Shown piece after piece: positions 1-9,474 of a stretch of DNA of 64,000 nucleotides. Under the pieces are notes generated by a model. That model searched no databases. It saw nothing but the letters and a program-made list of their open reading frames with translations, and was not told the origin of the DNA. Position 1 is the stretch's first letter. The number at the start of each line of letters is the position of its first letter. Source of the DNA: Cellulomonas sp. 73-145 (GTDB lineage Bacteria > Actinomycetota > Actinomycetes > Actinomycetales > Cellulomonadaceae); the NCBI GenBank assembly GCA_001898185.1, contig MKTI01000009.1:372001-436000 (forward strand), in the 5' to 3' direction. Position numbers and translations under genes: made by a program.

Positions 1-891
1 CTCCGGCTGCTCACCCGCCTCGAGCCCAAGGTGGTCGGCCCCGACGGCCCGGTCGGGCTGAACCTGACACGCGCCAGCCTCGACGCCTCGGTGAAGTACC
101 CGTGGCGGTACGGGGAGGGGCCGGTCAGCGCGGCGAGCGGCCGACCGACGCACAAGTTCGGCGTGTACGAGGACGACCTGCCGGTGTTCACGTGGCTGCG
201 TGAGGGGGCGCCGGCGGGCCGCAAGTGCCTCGAGGCGCAGGTGATGGACCTCGCCGACGACATCTCCTACTCAGTGCACGACGTCGAGGACGCGGTGGTG
301 GGCGGCCGGTTCGACCTGGTGGTGCTGACCGACGACGACGAGCGGGCGCGGGTGGTCGAGGCGGTCGAGACCTGGTACGGCGACCAGGTGGACGCCGACG
401 GGCTGCAGGCGGCGATGGACCGGCTCGTCGCGGCCGAGCTGTGGACCACCGGCTTCGACGGGTCGCGCGGCGCGCTGGCCATGCTCAAGGACGCCACGAG
501 CCAGCTGATCGGCCGGTTCGCCGCCGCGGCGCAGCGGGCCACCCGCGAGCAGTACGGTCCGGGACCGCTCACCCGGTACGCCGCGGACCTGATCGTGCCG
601 ATCGAGACGGTGGCCGAGATCCTCGTGCTCAAGGGGCTCGCCGTTGCCTACGTCATGGCGCCCCGCGAGCTCGAGCCGCTCTACCAGCGGCAGCGCGAGA
701 TGCTCGCCGACCTGGTCCGGGTGCTGTCCGAGCGGGCGCCCATCGCGCTCGAGCCGCCGTTCGCCGCCGACTGGGCGGAGGCGTCGGACGACGCCGCCCG
801 GCTGCGGGTGGTGATCGACCAGGTCGCCTCCCTCACGGACGTCTCGGCGGCCTCCTGGCACGCCGACCTCGTCGCACCGCCCTACCGCTGA
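1..891 (+). CDS. dgt: dGTP triphosphohydrolase (5' end outside the window)
   Basis: The frame is open from the first base, so the start lies upstream of the window; about 296 residues are visible. The protein resembles bacterial Dgt, an HD-domain metalloenzyme that hydrolyses dGTP to deoxyguanosine and triphosphate. Family marks are NLTRASLDASVKYPW, HKFGVYEDD and the HD-type segment EAQVMDLADDISYSVHDVED. The stop is 17 bp before the dnaG start. A dgt-dnaG pair is common in actinobacteria and suggests co-transcription. The N-terminal half of the HD site cannot be checked here. Confidence 0.9.
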   Translation, partial: LRLLTRLEPKVVGPDGPVGLNLTRASLDASVKYPWRYGEGPVSAASGRPTHKFGVYEDDLPVFTWLREGAPAGRKCLEAQVMDLADDISYSVHDVEDAVVGGRFDLVVLTDDDERARVVEAVETWYGDQVDADGLQAAMDRLVAAELWTTGFDGSRGALAMLKDATSQLIGRFAAAAQRATREQYGPGPLTRYAADLIVPIETVAEILVLKGLAVAYVMAPRELEPLYQRQREMLADLVRVLSERAPIALEPPFAADWAEASDDAARLRVVIDQVASLTDVSAASWHADLVAPPYR

Positions 892-908
892 CGACCTACA
901 CTTCGCGC

Positions 909-2876
909 GTGGCGGGGCGCATCCGGCGGGAGGACGTGGAGGCGGTCCGCGAACGCGTCCGCATCGAGGACGTCGTCGGCCAGCACGTCGCGCTGCGGCC
1001 CGCGGGTGTCGGATCCCTCAAGGGCCTGTGCCCCTTCCACGACGAGAAGTCGCCGTCGTTCCACGTCCGCCCGCAGGTGGGCCGGTACCACTGCTTCGGG
1101 TGCGGCGAGGGCGGCGACGTCATCGCCTTCGTGCAGAAGGTGGACGGCCTCGGGTTCACAGAGGCGGTCGAGTACCTCGCGGCCCGGGTCGGTCTGCAGG
1201 TGCGGTACGAGGAGGGCGGCGCGCCACGGCCCGGGGACGAGCCGGGTCGGCGACGCCGGTTGCTGGACGCGCACCGCGTGGCCGAGGAGTTCTACCGGGA
1301 GCAGCTCGCGGGTCCGTCGGCCGCGGCGGGGCGCCGGTTCCTCGGCGAGCGTGGCTTCGACCGTGCCGCTGCCGACGGCTTCGGTGTCGGGTACGCGCCG
1401 CAGGGCTGGGACGCGCTGCTGCGCCACCTGCGCGGGCGGGGGTTCACCGAGCCGGAGCTGATCGCGTCGGGCCTGGTCAGCCAGGGGCAGCGCGGTGTGT
1501 ACGACCGGTTCCGGGGCCGGCTGGTGTGGCCGATCCGCGAGGTGACCGGCGAGACCGTCGGTTTCGGCGCACGGCGGCTGTTCGACGAGGACAACGGGCC
1601 CAAGTACCTGAACACCCCGGAGACGGCGCTCTACCGCAAGTCGCACGTGCTCTACGGCATCGACCTGGCCAAGCGGGAGATCGCCCGCGAGCGCCAGGTG
1701 GTGGTGGTCGAGGGGTACACCGACGTGATGGCGATGCACCTGTCCGGCGTCGGGACGGCGGTGGCGACCTGCGGCACGGCGTTCGGTACCGAGCACGCGC
1801 GCATCGTGCGGCGGCTGATGGGCGACGCCGGTGGAGCTGGTGGGGTGCAGCTCGCCGGGGGCGGGTCCGTCGGAGGTGCCGTCGTCTTCACGTTCGACGG
1901 CGACGCCGCCGGCCAGAAGGCGGCGCTGCGCGCGTTCGGCGAGGACCAGTCCTTCTCCGCGCAGACGTTCGTCGCCGTCGAACCCTCCGGGATGGACCCG
2001 TGCGAGCTGCGGCAGGCGAAGGGGCCCGACGCGGTGCGGGCCCTCGTCGCGGGGCGGCAGCCGCTGTTCGAGTTCGTCATCCGCTCCACCCTCGCGAGCT
2101 TCGACCTCGGCACGGCCGAGGGCCGCGTCGGGGCGTTGCGTGCGGCGGCGCCGGTGGTCGCGGGCATCCGGGACGCCGCACTGCGGCCGGAGTACACCCG
2201 CCTGCTCACGGGCTGGCTCGGGCTGGGTGACGAGGCGCAGGTGCGCCGGGCGGTCGCCGCCGCCGGGCGGTCCGCGCCAGCTGGCGACCGCGCCCGGGGC
2301 GACGACCGCTCTCGGGGCGACGGCGACGGACGTGGGGGCCACCCGGGTCGAGAGGTGCAGCCCCCACCGGCCCCGCGGCTGCCGGTCCCGGACCGGCGCG
2401 ACCCGGTCGCCTCCCTCGAGCGCACCGCCCTCGAGGTGCTCCTGCAGCTGCCGGCGCTGGTCCCGTCCGACGCCGACGACCTCGGCTCCGACACGTTCAC
2501 CGTGCCGGCCTACCGGGCGGTGCACGAGGCGCTCCGGGCCGCGGGAGGACCGCAGGCCGGCCGCGTCGTGGCGGCCGGCGGGGACGCGACCGGGTGGGTG
2601 GGCCAGGTGATCGAGGAGGCGTCCGAGCCCGTCCGTCCGCTGGTCACCGAGCTGGCGGTGGCGCCGGTCCCGGAGGACCGTGCCGACGCGCTCGCGGACT
2701 ACGTCCGCGGGGTGGTGCTGCGGCTGGTGGAGATCGGCTGCACGCGGCAGATCGCCGAGCTGCGTGGGCGGCTGCAGCGGATGGACGCACAGGCCGACGC
2801 GGCGGCGTACTCCGCCGCCTTCGCCGAGCTCGTGGCGCTGGAGGGTCGGCGCCGCACGCTGCGGGAGAGCGCCTGA
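909..2876 (+). CDS. dnaG: DNA primase DnaG
   Basis: DnaG makes RNA primers for replication. The start is taken as GTG at 909, which gives 655 residues beginning [17 protein letters not shown], as in the family. The CHC2 zinc finger is complete: Cys41, His44, Cys62 and Cys65. The TOPRIM core follows, with [11 protein letters not shown] near residue 264 and [12 protein letters not shown] near residue 327. The C-terminal third matches the DnaB-binding domain in length, with a Pro/Gly-rich linker at about 455-490. A Gly-rich insert of about 20 residues precedes the second TOPRIM motif. Confidence 0.95.
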   Translation: MAGRIRREDVEAVRERVRIEDVVGQHVALRPAGVGSLKGLCPFHDEKSPSFHVRPQVGRYHCFGCGEGGDVIAFVQKVDGLGFTEAVEYLAARVGLQVRYEEGGAPRPGDEPGRRRRLLDAHRVAEEFYREQLAGPSAAAGRRFLGERGFDRAAADGFGVGYAPQGWDALLRHLRGRGFTEPELIASGLVSQGQRGVYDRFRGRLVWPIREVTGETVGFGARRLFDEDNGPKYLNTPETALYRKSHVLYGIDLAKREIARERQVVVVEGYTDVMAMHLSGVGTAVATCGTAFGTEHARIVRRLMGDAGGAGGVQLAGGGSVGGAVVFTFDGDAAGQKAALRAFGEDQSFSAQTFVAVEPSGMDPCELRQAKGPDAVRALVAGRQPLFEFVIRSTLASFDLGTAEGRVGALRAAAPVVAGIRDAALRPEYTRLLTGWLGLGDEAQVRRAVAAAGRSAPAGDRARGDDRSRGDGDGRGGHPGREVQPPPAPRLPVPDRRDPVASLERTALEVLLQLPALVPSDADDLGSDTFTVPAYRAVHEALRAAGGPQAGRVVAAGGDATGWVGQVIEEASEPVRPLVTELAVAPVPEDRADALADYVRGVVLRLVEIGCTRQIAELRGRLQRMDAQADAAAYSAAFAELVALEGRRRTLRESA

Positions 2877-2981
2877 CGGCTGCGGCCGCGGGGCGTCGGG
2901 CTGCGGGCCGGCGGGTGCGGTGTGGCCGCCGCGAGCCCGATGGGCTGGTGGCCGCGGGGCGGCCGGTGGTGAGGTGGGCAC

Positions 2982-3884
2982 ATGGGCGTCCGCATCGACG
3001 TGTCGCACCTGACCATGACGTACGGGGCGCTGGTCGCCGTGGACGACGTCTCGTTCGCCGTCGAGCCGGGGGAGTTCTTCGGCCTGCTCGGGCCCAACGG
3101 TGCCGGCAAGACCACGGCTCTGGAGGCGATCGAGGGGCTGCGCCGGCCCGCCGGCGGAACCGTCCGGCTGGACGGTCACGACCCCTGGCGCCGTGACCCT
3201 TCGCTGCAGCGGCGCATCGGCGTGCAGCTGCAGGCGTCGTCGTTCTTCGAGCGGCTGACCACCCGTGAGCAGCTGCGGACCTTCGGCGCGCTGTACGGCG
3301 TGCCGCCGGCGCGTGCGGACCGGTTGCTCGGCACCGTCGGGCTGGAGGACAAGGCGGACGAGCGCACCGAGAAGCTGTCCGGCGGCCAGCGTCAGCGGCT
3401 GTCGATCGCCTGCGCCCTGGTGCACGACCCGGAGGTGGTGTTCCTCGACGAGCCCACAGCCGCGCTCGACCCGCAGGCGCGCCGCAACCTGTGGGACCTG
3501 CTGCGGGGCCTGACCGCCGACGGACGGACCGTGGTGCTCACCACCCACTACATGGACGAGGCCGAGGCGCTGTGCGACCGCGTCGCGATCGTCGACGAGG
3601 GCCGGCTGCTGACCCTGGACACCCCGGCCGGACTGGTGCGCGGTCTCGACGCACCGGTGCGGATCACCCTCGCCCCCGGCGCGCTGGCGATGGACCAGGT
3701 GCCCGGGATCGGCGGCGTCGCGAGCGCCGAGGAGGACGACGGCGGCCTCGTGCTCACCACCCGTGAACCCGCCGCGGTGCTCGGCCGGCTGGCGGCGCGC
3801 GGTGCGCTGACGGGGCTGAGCGTGCGCGGAGCGACCCTCGAGGACGTGTTCCTGCACCTGACCGGGCGGGAGTACCGCTCGTGA
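2982..3884 (+). CDS. ABC-2 type transporter, ATP-binding subunit
   Basis: This is a 300-residue ATPase of the drug/multidrug export (DrrA-like) type. It has Walker A GPNGAGKTT near residue 37, the signature LSGGQRQRLS near 138, Walker B VVFLDEPTAALD and the switch histidine in LTTHYMDEAEAL. The ATG at 2982 has a GAGG sequence about 8 bases upstream. The stop overlaps the start of the permease gene by 4 bases, so the two form one exporter. The substrate cannot be told from sequence. Confidence 0.93.
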   Translation: MGVRIDVSHLTMTYGALVAVDDVSFAVEPGEFFGLLGPNGAGKTTALEAIEGLRRPAGGTVRLDGHDPWRRDPSLQRRIGVQLQASSFFERLTTREQLRTFGALYGVPPARADRLLGTVGLEDKADERTEKLSGGQRQRLSIACALVHDPEVVFLDEPTAALDPQARRNLWDLLRGLTADGRTVVLTTHYMDEAEALCDRVAIVDEGRLLTLDTPAGLVRGLDAPVRITLAPGALAMDQVPGIGGVASAEEDDGGLVLTTREPAAVLGRLAARGALTGLSVRGATLEDVFLHLTGREYRS

Positions 3885-4939
3885 CCGCGCTGCGCGCGCT
3901 CACCGCCGCGATGGCGAAGGCCTTCGTGCGGGACCGCATGACGATCTTCTGGTCGGTGGTGTTCCCGCTGATGTTCCTGGCGCTGTTCGGCGGCCTCTTC
4001 TCCGACCGGTCCAGCCCCCGCCTCGACGTGGTCGCCGTCGGGTCGGTGGCGGTGCTCGACCAGCTGCCCGCCGATGCCCGTGCCCAGCTGGACCAGTCGA
4101 TCTCGGTCACGACGAGCGACGACCTCGGCGGCTCCCTCGCCCGGGTGCGGTCCGGCGCGGTCGCCGCCGTGGTGACGCAGGACGGCGGCACGGTGGACGT
4201 GCACTACTCCCGTGCCGACCAGGTGCGTGCCGCCCAGCTGCTGGCGACCTTCAGCGGGCTGGTGGACGCGACCAACCTCGCGGCATCGGGCGCTCCACCC
4301 GCCGTCTCGCTGCACACGGCACAGGTCGAGGACACGTCCCTCCGGACCATCCAGTTCGTCACGCCCGGCCTGCTCGGCTGGGCGGTGGCGATGAGCGCGA
4401 CCTTCGGGTCGGCGGTGAACCTCGTGGCGTGGCGCACCAACGGGCTGCTGCGGCGGATGCGGCTGGCGCCGGTGTCCACGTCGTCGGTGGTGCTCGCGCG
4501 CGTCGGTGTCAGCCTCGCGGTCGCCTTCGGTCAGGTGGTGATCTTCCTGGCCGTTGCGGTCGCCTTCTTCGGGCTGAAGCTCACCGGCTGGTGGCCGATG
4601 GTCTTCCCGCTGACCCTCGTCGGGACGCTCGCCTTCCTGTCCATCGGCCTGCTCGCCGGCTCGGTGGCCAAGACGGAGGAGGCCGCGGTGGGGCTCGCCA
4701 ACGTCATCGTGCTGCCGATGGCGTTCCTGTCGGGGTCGTTCTTCTCGCTGGCCGGTGCTCCCGGCTGGCTGCAGGCCGTCTCGCGCGTGCTCCCGCTGCG
4801 CTACCTGAACGAGGCGATGCTCGACACGATGGTCCGGGGGAAGGGCCCGTCCTCGGTGCTCGTGCCGGTGCTGGTGCTGCTCGCGTTCACGGCGGTGCTG
4901 ACCGCCGCCTCGGCGCGGCTGTTCCGCTGGGAACCGTGA
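3881..4939 (+). CDS. ABC-2 type transporter, permease subunit
   Basis: This 352-residue membrane protein begins with a GTG that overlaps the stop of the ATPase gene. It has one N-terminal membrane segment (about 20-38), an extracytoplasmic stretch of about 130 residues, then five hydrophobic segments in the C-terminal half. FVTPGLLGWAVAMSATFG and the run AFLSGSFFSLAGAPGWLQAVSRVLPLRYLNEA are typical of ABC-2 exporters. It works with the preceding ATPase, probably in drug or lipid export. It ends 9 bp from the convergent metI stop. Confidence 0.92.
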   Translation: MTALRALTAAMAKAFVRDRMTIFWSVVFPLMFLALFGGLFSDRSSPRLDVVAVGSVAVLDQLPADARAQLDQSISVTTSDDLGGSLARVRSGAVAAVVTQDGGTVDVHYSRADQVRAAQLLATFSGLVDATNLAASGAPPAVSLHTAQVEDTSLRTIQFVTPGLLGWAVAMSATFGSAVNLVAWRTNGLLRRMRLAPVSTSSVVLARVGVSLAVAFGQVVIFLAVAVAFFGLKLTGWWPMVFPLTLVGTLAFLSIGLLAGSVAKTEEAAVGLANVIVLPMAFLSGSFFSLAGAPGWLQAVSRVLPLRYLNEAMLDTMVRGKGPSSVLVPVLVLLAFTAVLTAASARLFRWEP

Positions 4940-4948
4940 GTCGGCTGG

Positions 4949-5605
4949 TCAGCGGCGCAGCACGCGGCGCGCGAGCAGGTTTCCCAGCGCCTGCGCCAGC
5001 TGCACGATGACGACGATCACCGCCACGGTCAGCCACGTGACGGCGTAGTCGTACCGCTGGTAGCCGTAGACGATCGCGAAGTTCCCCAGGCCGCCGCCCG
5101 CGACGGCGCCGACCACCGCCGACATGTCGACGATCGCCACGAACAGGAACGTGTAGCCGAGGATCAGCGGGCCCAGCGCCTCGGGGATCAGCACCGTGGT
5201 GATGATCCGCACCGGCCCGGCACCCATGGCCCGCGCCGCCTCGACCACGCCGGGGTCCAGCGCCACCAGGTTCTGCTCGACGATGCGCGAGGTGGCGAAC
5301 GTCGCCATCACGGCCATCGCGAACAGGGCGTACGTCGGCCCGTAGCTGGTCCCCGTCACGGCGATGGCGGCCGGCTGGACCGCGGTGACGAAGATGATGA
5401 ACGGGATCGGCCGCACGGTGTTGACCAGGACGTTCAGCACCCCGGCTACCGCTCGGTTCGGCAGGAGGTTGCGCGGCCGGCTGACGTACAGCGCCACGCC
5501 GAGCACCAGTCCCAGCACGCCGCCGACGAGCAGCGTGCCGACGACCATGTAGAGGGTCTGTCCCAGCGCCTGGCCCAGCAGGGGACCGAGCTCGCTCCAG
5601 CTCAT
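4949..5605 (-). CDS. metI: Methionine ABC transporter permease MetI
   Basis: A 218-residue permease with about five membrane segments and the MetI-type coupling motif (EAARAMGAGPVRIITTVLIPEALGPLI). The ATG at 5605 overlaps the metN stop as ATGA, so translation is coupled. It is the last gene of metQ-metN-metI, which takes up D- or L-methionine. The frame stays open upstream into metN, but the overlap and the family length fix the start. Confidence 0.95.
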   Translation of the reverse strand: MSWSELGPLLGQALGQTLYMVVGTLLVGGVLGLVLGVALYVSRPRNLLPNRAVAGVLNVLVNTVRPIPFIIFVTAVQPAAIAVTGTSYGPTYALFAMAVMATFATSRIVEQNLVALDPGVVEAARAMGAGPVRIITTVLIPEALGPLILGYTFLFVAIVDMSAVVGAVAGGGLGNFAIVYGYQRYDYAVTWLTVAVIVVIVQLAQALGNLLARRVLRR

Positions 5606-6702
5606 CGGGCCGCCTCCGTCCCCGTCGCCCTGCCTCCGGGACCGTCCGGACCGCTCGGCCCGCCGGGGGGCGTACCGGCACCGCCGTGGTCCACCACCTC
5701 GGTGCGGGCGGCCAGGTCGGCGATCGCCGTGCGGACGTCGTCCGGGGCGCCGGTGAGCTCGAGGGTCAAGGAGCCGAACGGGCGCGCCCCCACCTCGGTG
5801 ATGCCGCCGTAGACGATCGCGCTGTCCACGCCGTGGTGCCGCAGGACGTCGGTGATCGCGGTGCTCGTCGCCGTCTCGTCGGACACGGCGACGGTGACGA
5901 TGCGGCCCTGGTGCCGTTCGAGGAGCCGCTCCACCACGTCCGGTCGGGGCCGGTCGTGCAGGGCCGTCGCGATGAACCGGCGGGTGACCGGCTCGCGAGG
6001 ATTGGCGAAGATGTCGTACACGTCGCCCAGCTCCACCACCCGGCCGCCGTCCATCACGGCGACTCGGTCGCACAGGTAGGTCACCACGCTCATCTCGTGG
6101 GTGATCACCACGATGGTGACGCCGAGCTCGCGGTTGACCCGGCGCAGCAGGTCGAGGACGTCCCGGGTGGTCTCGGGGTCGAGCGCGCTGGTCGCCTCGT
6201 CGGCGAGCAGCAGCGCGGGGGAGGTGGCCAGCGCGCGGGCGATGCCGACCCGCTGCTTCTGACCGCCGGACAGCTGGCTGGGGCGCTGCCCGGCCTTGTC
6301 CGCCAGCCCGACGAAGTCGAGCAGCTCCGCGACCCGGGCGGCCTTGCTTGCCCGGTCCCAGCCGGCGACGGTCAGCGGATAGGCGACGTTCCCGGCGACC
6401 GTGCGGGACGACAGCAGGTTGAACTGCTGGAAGATGAACCCGACCCCGGCGCGCGCCGGGCGCAGCCGGCGTTCCGGCAGGCCGGTGAGCACGGTGCCGT
6501 CGACGCTGACGGTCCCGGCCGTCGGCGCCTCGAGGGCGTTGATCAGCCGCACCAGCGTGCTCTTGCCGGCGCCGGAGTAGCCGATCACGCCGAAGATCTC
6601 ACCCCGGTCGATGTCCAGCGACACGTCGTCGACCGCCCGCACCCGCGTGCGGCCGTCGGTGAACTCCTTGGTCACGCCGCGCAGCTCGACCATCGTCGTC
6701 AC
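5602..6702 (-). CDS. metN: Methionine ABC transporter ATP-binding protein MetN
   Basis: This is the 366-residue ATPase of the MetNIQ importer. It has Walker [10 protein letters not shown], signature [15 protein letters not shown], Walker [13 protein letters not shown] and H-loop [10 protein letters not shown]. The C-terminal NIL domain (about 260-335) senses methionine and inhibits transport in the family. A Gly/Pro-rich tail of about 25 residues after the NIL domain is unusual. GTG at 6702 is preferred over ATG at 6693 because a GAGGAGAGGGG ribosome-binding stretch is correctly spaced only for the GTG. Confidence 0.95.
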   Translation of the reverse strand: MTTMVELRGVTKEFTDGRTRVRAVDDVSLDIDRGEIFGVIGYSGAGKSTLVRLINALEAPTAGTVSVDGTVLTGLPERRLRPARAGVGFIFQQFNLLSSRTVAGNVAYPLTVAGWDRASKAARVAELLDFVGLADKAGQRPSQLSGGQKQRVGIARALATSPALLLADEATSALDPETTRDVLDLLRRVNRELGVTIVVITHEMSVVTYLCDRVAVMDGGRVVELGDVYDIFANPREPVTRRFIATALHDRPRPDVVERLLERHQGRIVTVAVSDETATSTAITDVLRHHGVDSAIVYGGITEVGARPFGSLTLELTGAPDDVRTAIADLAARTEVVDHGGAGTPPGGPSGPDGPGGRATGTEAAR

Positions 6703-6809
6703 CGCGGTGCCCCTCTCCTCGTCGTGCGCCCGTCCCGTCGTGCACGCGCCTCCTCGGCACGTGCGAAGGTCCCGGGGCCGGCGCGCGGCCGACCCCGGGA
6801 CCCCTGGCG

Positions 6810-7709
6810 TCAGCCCGCCTTGATCTGGTCCTGCAGCTTGGTGAGGATCGCCTGCAGCTCGGCCGGGCTCTTGTCCACCGAGACCGCGGTCCCCTTCGAG
6901 TCCGCCAGCAGCTGCTGCGTCACCTCGGGGGAGTGGTAGATCTGCACCAGCTTGGCGAAGGTCGGGTTGTCCTTGTCCTTCGCCCGGGCCACCCAGATGT
7001 TGATGTACGGCTCGGCGGCCTTGAGGTCCTTCAGGTCCGAGTAGATCGCCGTCGTCGGGTCGATTCCGGCGTCGGATGCGAAGTTGTTGTTGATCACGGC
7101 GCCGTCGAGCGTCTTCTCCTGCACGGGCGTCTGGTTGGCGTCCACCGGCACGACGGTCACCTTGGAGCCGGGCTGCACGTCGGCCGGGGTGGAGAAGGCG
7201 GTGCCGCCGTTCTTCAGGCTGATCAGCCCCGCCGACTGGAGCACCAGGAGAGCACGCGCCTGGTTGGTCGGGTCGTTGGGGATGGCGATCTTGCCGCCCG
7301 ACGGGATGGCCGACGGGTCCTTGTAGCCCTTGGTCGTGTACAGGCCGAGCTGGTACACCGCCGTCGCCCCGATCGGCACCAGGTCGGCCTTCGCCTTGAC
7401 GTCGTAGTTCGCCAGGAACAGCAGGTGCTGGAACTGGTTCAGCTGGAGGCCGCCCTGGGACAGGATCGGGTTCGGCTGCTGGTAGTCGGTGAAGTTCTGC
7501 AGCTTCACGGTGATGTCCTGCTTGGCGGCCAGGTCGACGAACGTCTTCCAGTAGTCCTTGCTCGCGTCCGTCACGCCCACGGTCACGGTGACGGGCTTGC
7601 CGGCCGCCGGGGTACCGGCGGAGGACGGCGTCTGGGCGGTGCCCGAGCAGGCCGCCAGCCCGCCTGCCAGGATCACGGCGGCGACGGCCAGGGACAGTCT
7701 GCGCTTCAT
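6810..7709 (-). CDS. metQ: Methionine-binding lipoprotein MetQ (NlpA family)
   Basis: A 299-residue substrate-binding lipoprotein. The N terminus is a lipoprotein signal with lipobox LAAC (Cys21). The body has NlpA-family segments such as DYWKTFVDLAAKQDITVKLQNFTDYQQPN in two stretches, and IPNDPTNQARALLVLQSAGLI. It is first in the metQ-metN-metI operon, and a 350-nt leader with a cysteine-rich leader peptide lies upstream. The family binds methionine. The leader peptide raises the possibility that expression follows cysteine supply. Confidence 0.95.
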   Translation of the reverse strand: MKRRLSLAVAAVILAGGLAACSGTAQTPSSAGTPAAGKPVTVTVGVTDASKDYWKTFVDLAAKQDITVKLQNFTDYQQPNPILSQGGLQLNQFQHLLFLANYDVKAKADLVPIGATAVYQLGLYTTKGYKDPSAIPSGGKIAIPNDPTNQARALLVLQSAGLISLKNGGTAFSTPADVQPGSKVTVVPVDANQTPVQEKTLDGAVINNNFASDAGIDPTTAIYSDLKDLKAAEPYINIWVARAKDKDNPTFAKLVQIYHSPEVTQQLLADSKGTAVSVDKSPAELQAILTKLQDQIKAG

Positions 7710-7735
7710 GAGTTCATACCCTTCGTGTGGTGATT

Positions 7736-7756
7736 CCGGTCAGGTGCAGGGACCGG
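7736..7756 (-). promoter_or_regulatory. Hairpin in the metQ leader
   Basis: A 6-bp perfect inverted repeat (CCGGTC / GACCGG, 9-nt loop) lies about 27 nt upstream of the metQ start codon in the transcribed leader, downstream of the leader peptide gene. It could be part of an attenuation structure or could shield the ribosome-binding site. The function is inferred from position only. Confidence 0.35.
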
Positions 7757-7851
7757 CCACGGCACGACGCGTCAACGCTCCGGGCGTCCCGAGGGGACGG
7801 CACGGCGGAGCACGACGAAGCAGCCAGGACCGGTGGGGAGCCGAGGACGGC

Positions 7852-7923
7852 TCAGGCCAGACGACAGCCGCACGGACAGCACATTCGCTCGCGCCGGAGG
7901 CGCGGGGCGACGTGCAGGTCCAC
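7852..7923 (-). CDS. Cysteine-rich leader peptide upstream of metQNI
   Basis: A 23-codon reading frame begins with GTG at 7923, six bases after a strong AAGGAG ribosome-binding site at 7935-7930. It ends with MCCPCGCRLA, so four of six consecutive codons are Cys. It lies in the 350-nt leader of the methionine transporter operon. In mycobacteria, short Cys-rich frames upstream of sulfur genes act as cysteine-responsive attenuators; the same role is inferred here. Good spacing, the Cys cluster and the sulfur-related downstream gene together make chance unlikely. This frame, the 7736-7756 hairpin and a GTCCC/GGGAC hairpin near 7790 are all I see between 7710 and 8059. Confidence 0.65.
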   Translation of the reverse strand: MDLHVAPRLRRERMCCPCGCRLA

Positions 7924-8059
7924 GTGCAGCTCCTTGTCCTGGGAGTGGGATGCGAGGGACCGTAGCAGCGTCCGAGGGCGGACGACGACGCGTCCGTATG
8001 GCGACCCCGCCCGCATCGGCGGCCGGCGACCGCCCGAGCGGTCCGTCCGGGACGCTCCG

Positions 8060-8740
8060 TCAGCCGCCCACCGCCGTCGCCACGGCGAGCGCCCCCACCG
8101 CCAGGGCCCCTGCCGTCGCCGTCCAGCGTCGCGCCCGCGGGCCTGTGAGAACGCCTCCGACGGCCGATCCCGTACCGGCGAGCAGCAGCTGCCAGCAGGC
8201 GGAGCCGAGGAGCGCGCCGACGACGAACGCGGTCCGTTGGGGTGGGTTCGTGACGGTGCGGGCGGCCGGACCGGCCACCAGCGCCGCGAAGTACACCACC
8301 GTGGCCGGGTTCACCGCAGTCAGGCCGAGCACCGTCAGGTACGCCCGCGCGGGCCCGAGGGCCGACCGTTGCTCGGCCGTCGTGCTCGGTGCGGCACCGG
8401 CGGGGCGCCACGCCGGCCGGGCCAGCACCACCGCCACCGCCGCGAGCACGACGGCGGACGACCACCGCAGCGTCGTGCGGTAGGCCTCGATCAGCGGGGC
8501 CAGGGCCGCGCCCGCCACCAGAGCGACCGTCGCGTACGCACCGTCGACGGTCGCCGCACCGAGTCCTGCCGCGGCGCCCACCCGCCACCCGCGCTGGGCG
8601 GCGACCATGACGATCAACGTCGAGACGGCACCGACCGGCACCGCGATCGCCAGCCCGGCCACGGCGCCGGATGCGAACGCCGTCGCGAGCCCGCCGGGCG
8701 TCCCGGCGAGCGCCGCGACGGTGCTCGGCAGCCCGCTCAT
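8060..8740 (-). CDS. LysE family exporter
   Basis: A 226-residue membrane protein of the LysE/RhtB superfamily, which exports amino acids and related small molecules. The N-terminal segment GLAIAVPVGAVSTLIVMVAAQRG, the AATVDGAYA stretch and GLTAVNPATVVYFAALV match the family's GP and NP landmarks. About six membrane segments are visible. The ATG at 8740 overlaps the stop of the upstream gene (ATGA). The substrate is not predictable. Confidence 0.85.
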   Translation of the reverse strand: MSGLPSTVAALAGTPGGLATAFASGAVAGLAIAVPVGAVSTLIVMVAAQRGWRVGAAAGLGAATVDGAYATVALVAGAALAPLIEAYRTTLRWSSAVVLAAVAVVLARPAWRPAGAAPSTTAEQRSALGPARAYLTVLGLTAVNPATVVYFAALVAGPAARTVTNPPQRTAFVVGALLGSACWQLLLAGTGSAVGGVLTGPRARRWTATAGALAVGALAVATAVGG

Positions 8741-9474
8741 CGTCGGCCGACCGCGACCGCCAGGTACAGGGCGTACTCCAGGTCCCGTCCGTCGCGCCGC
8801 ACGGGCAGCGTGACCTCCCGGCAGTCGGCGCCGGCGGTGCGCAGCGCGTCGGCGAGGGCCGGCGCCCGGTCGGCCGACCACACGGCCAGGACACCGCCCG
8901 GCGCCAGCAGGTGCAGCGCGGTGCGCAGGAACTGCGGCTCGTAGACGACGGCGTTGGGCGGGTGGATCAGGAAACCCGGTCCGTTGTCGACGTCCAGCAG
9001 CAGGGCGTCGAACGAGCCGGACCGCATCCTCGGCAGCAGGTCGACCACGTCGCCCACGGTGACCGTCAGGCGCGGATCGCTCAGCGCAGCCGCGGGCAGC
9101 GGCAGCATCCCGGCGCGCGCCCACTCGACGATCGACGCGTGGAGCTCCACCACGTGCACGGTCGCCACCCGTGGGTCGGCGAGCAGCGCCGCCGTGGTGA
9201 ACCCCAGGCCGAGCCCGCCCACCAGCACCCGGGCCTCAGGGCGCCCGCCCGCGTCGCGCTCCTCGAGGCCCCGGCCGTCGTCCCCCTGCCAGCAGTCGAG
9301 CGCCAGCCGCGCGAGCGCGCGCTCGGTCCCCGTGTCGACCGTGTCCATCGCGAACACCCCGTCGACGATCAGCTCGGTCACGGCCCCCCGCCGCGCGAGC
9401 GCCACCTCGGCGCGCTCGTCCTGCACCCGTGCGACGACGACGCGGTGCACCTCCGGCGCGTCCGGCGTGCTCAC
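8737..9474 (-). CDS. Spermidine synthase-like methyltransferase-fold protein
   Basis: A 245-residue protein with a Rossmann fold like that of polyamine synthases. Landmarks are VLVGGLGLGFTTAALL, VVELHASIVEWA, and DALLLDVDNGPGFLIHPPNAVVYEPQFL (shown here as one region, residues about 155-183). Many actinobacteria carry such SpeE-like proteins without proven polyamine activity. The GTG at 9474 overlaps the stop of the LacI-type gene, and its own stop overlaps lysE, so the three genes are probably co-transcribed. Polyamine synthesis is one reading; a general SAM-dependent transferase is another. Confidence 0.75.
   Translation of the reverse strand: MSTPDAPEVHRVVVARVQDERAEVALARRGAVTELIVDGVFAMDTVDTGTERALARLALDCWQGDDGRGLEERDAGGRPEARVLVGGLGLGFTTAALLADPRVATVHVVELHASIVEWARAGMLPLPAAALSDPRLTVTVGDVVDLLPRMRSGSFDALLLDVDNGPGFLIHPPNAVVYEPQFLRTALHLLAPGGVLAVWSADRAPALADALRTAGADCREVTLPVRRDGRDLEYALYLAVAVGRR

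Noticed and set aside
882..3857. A 991-codon frame on the minus strand across dnaG and the ABC ATPase gene
   Set aside because: It lies opposite two certain genes, its product is Arg/Gly/Pro/His-rich, and it has no family similarity; it is a product of high GC content.
7710..8059. A SAM riboswitch before metQ
   Set aside because: I could not find the conserved core of any SAM riboswitch class; the leader peptide explains the long leader better.
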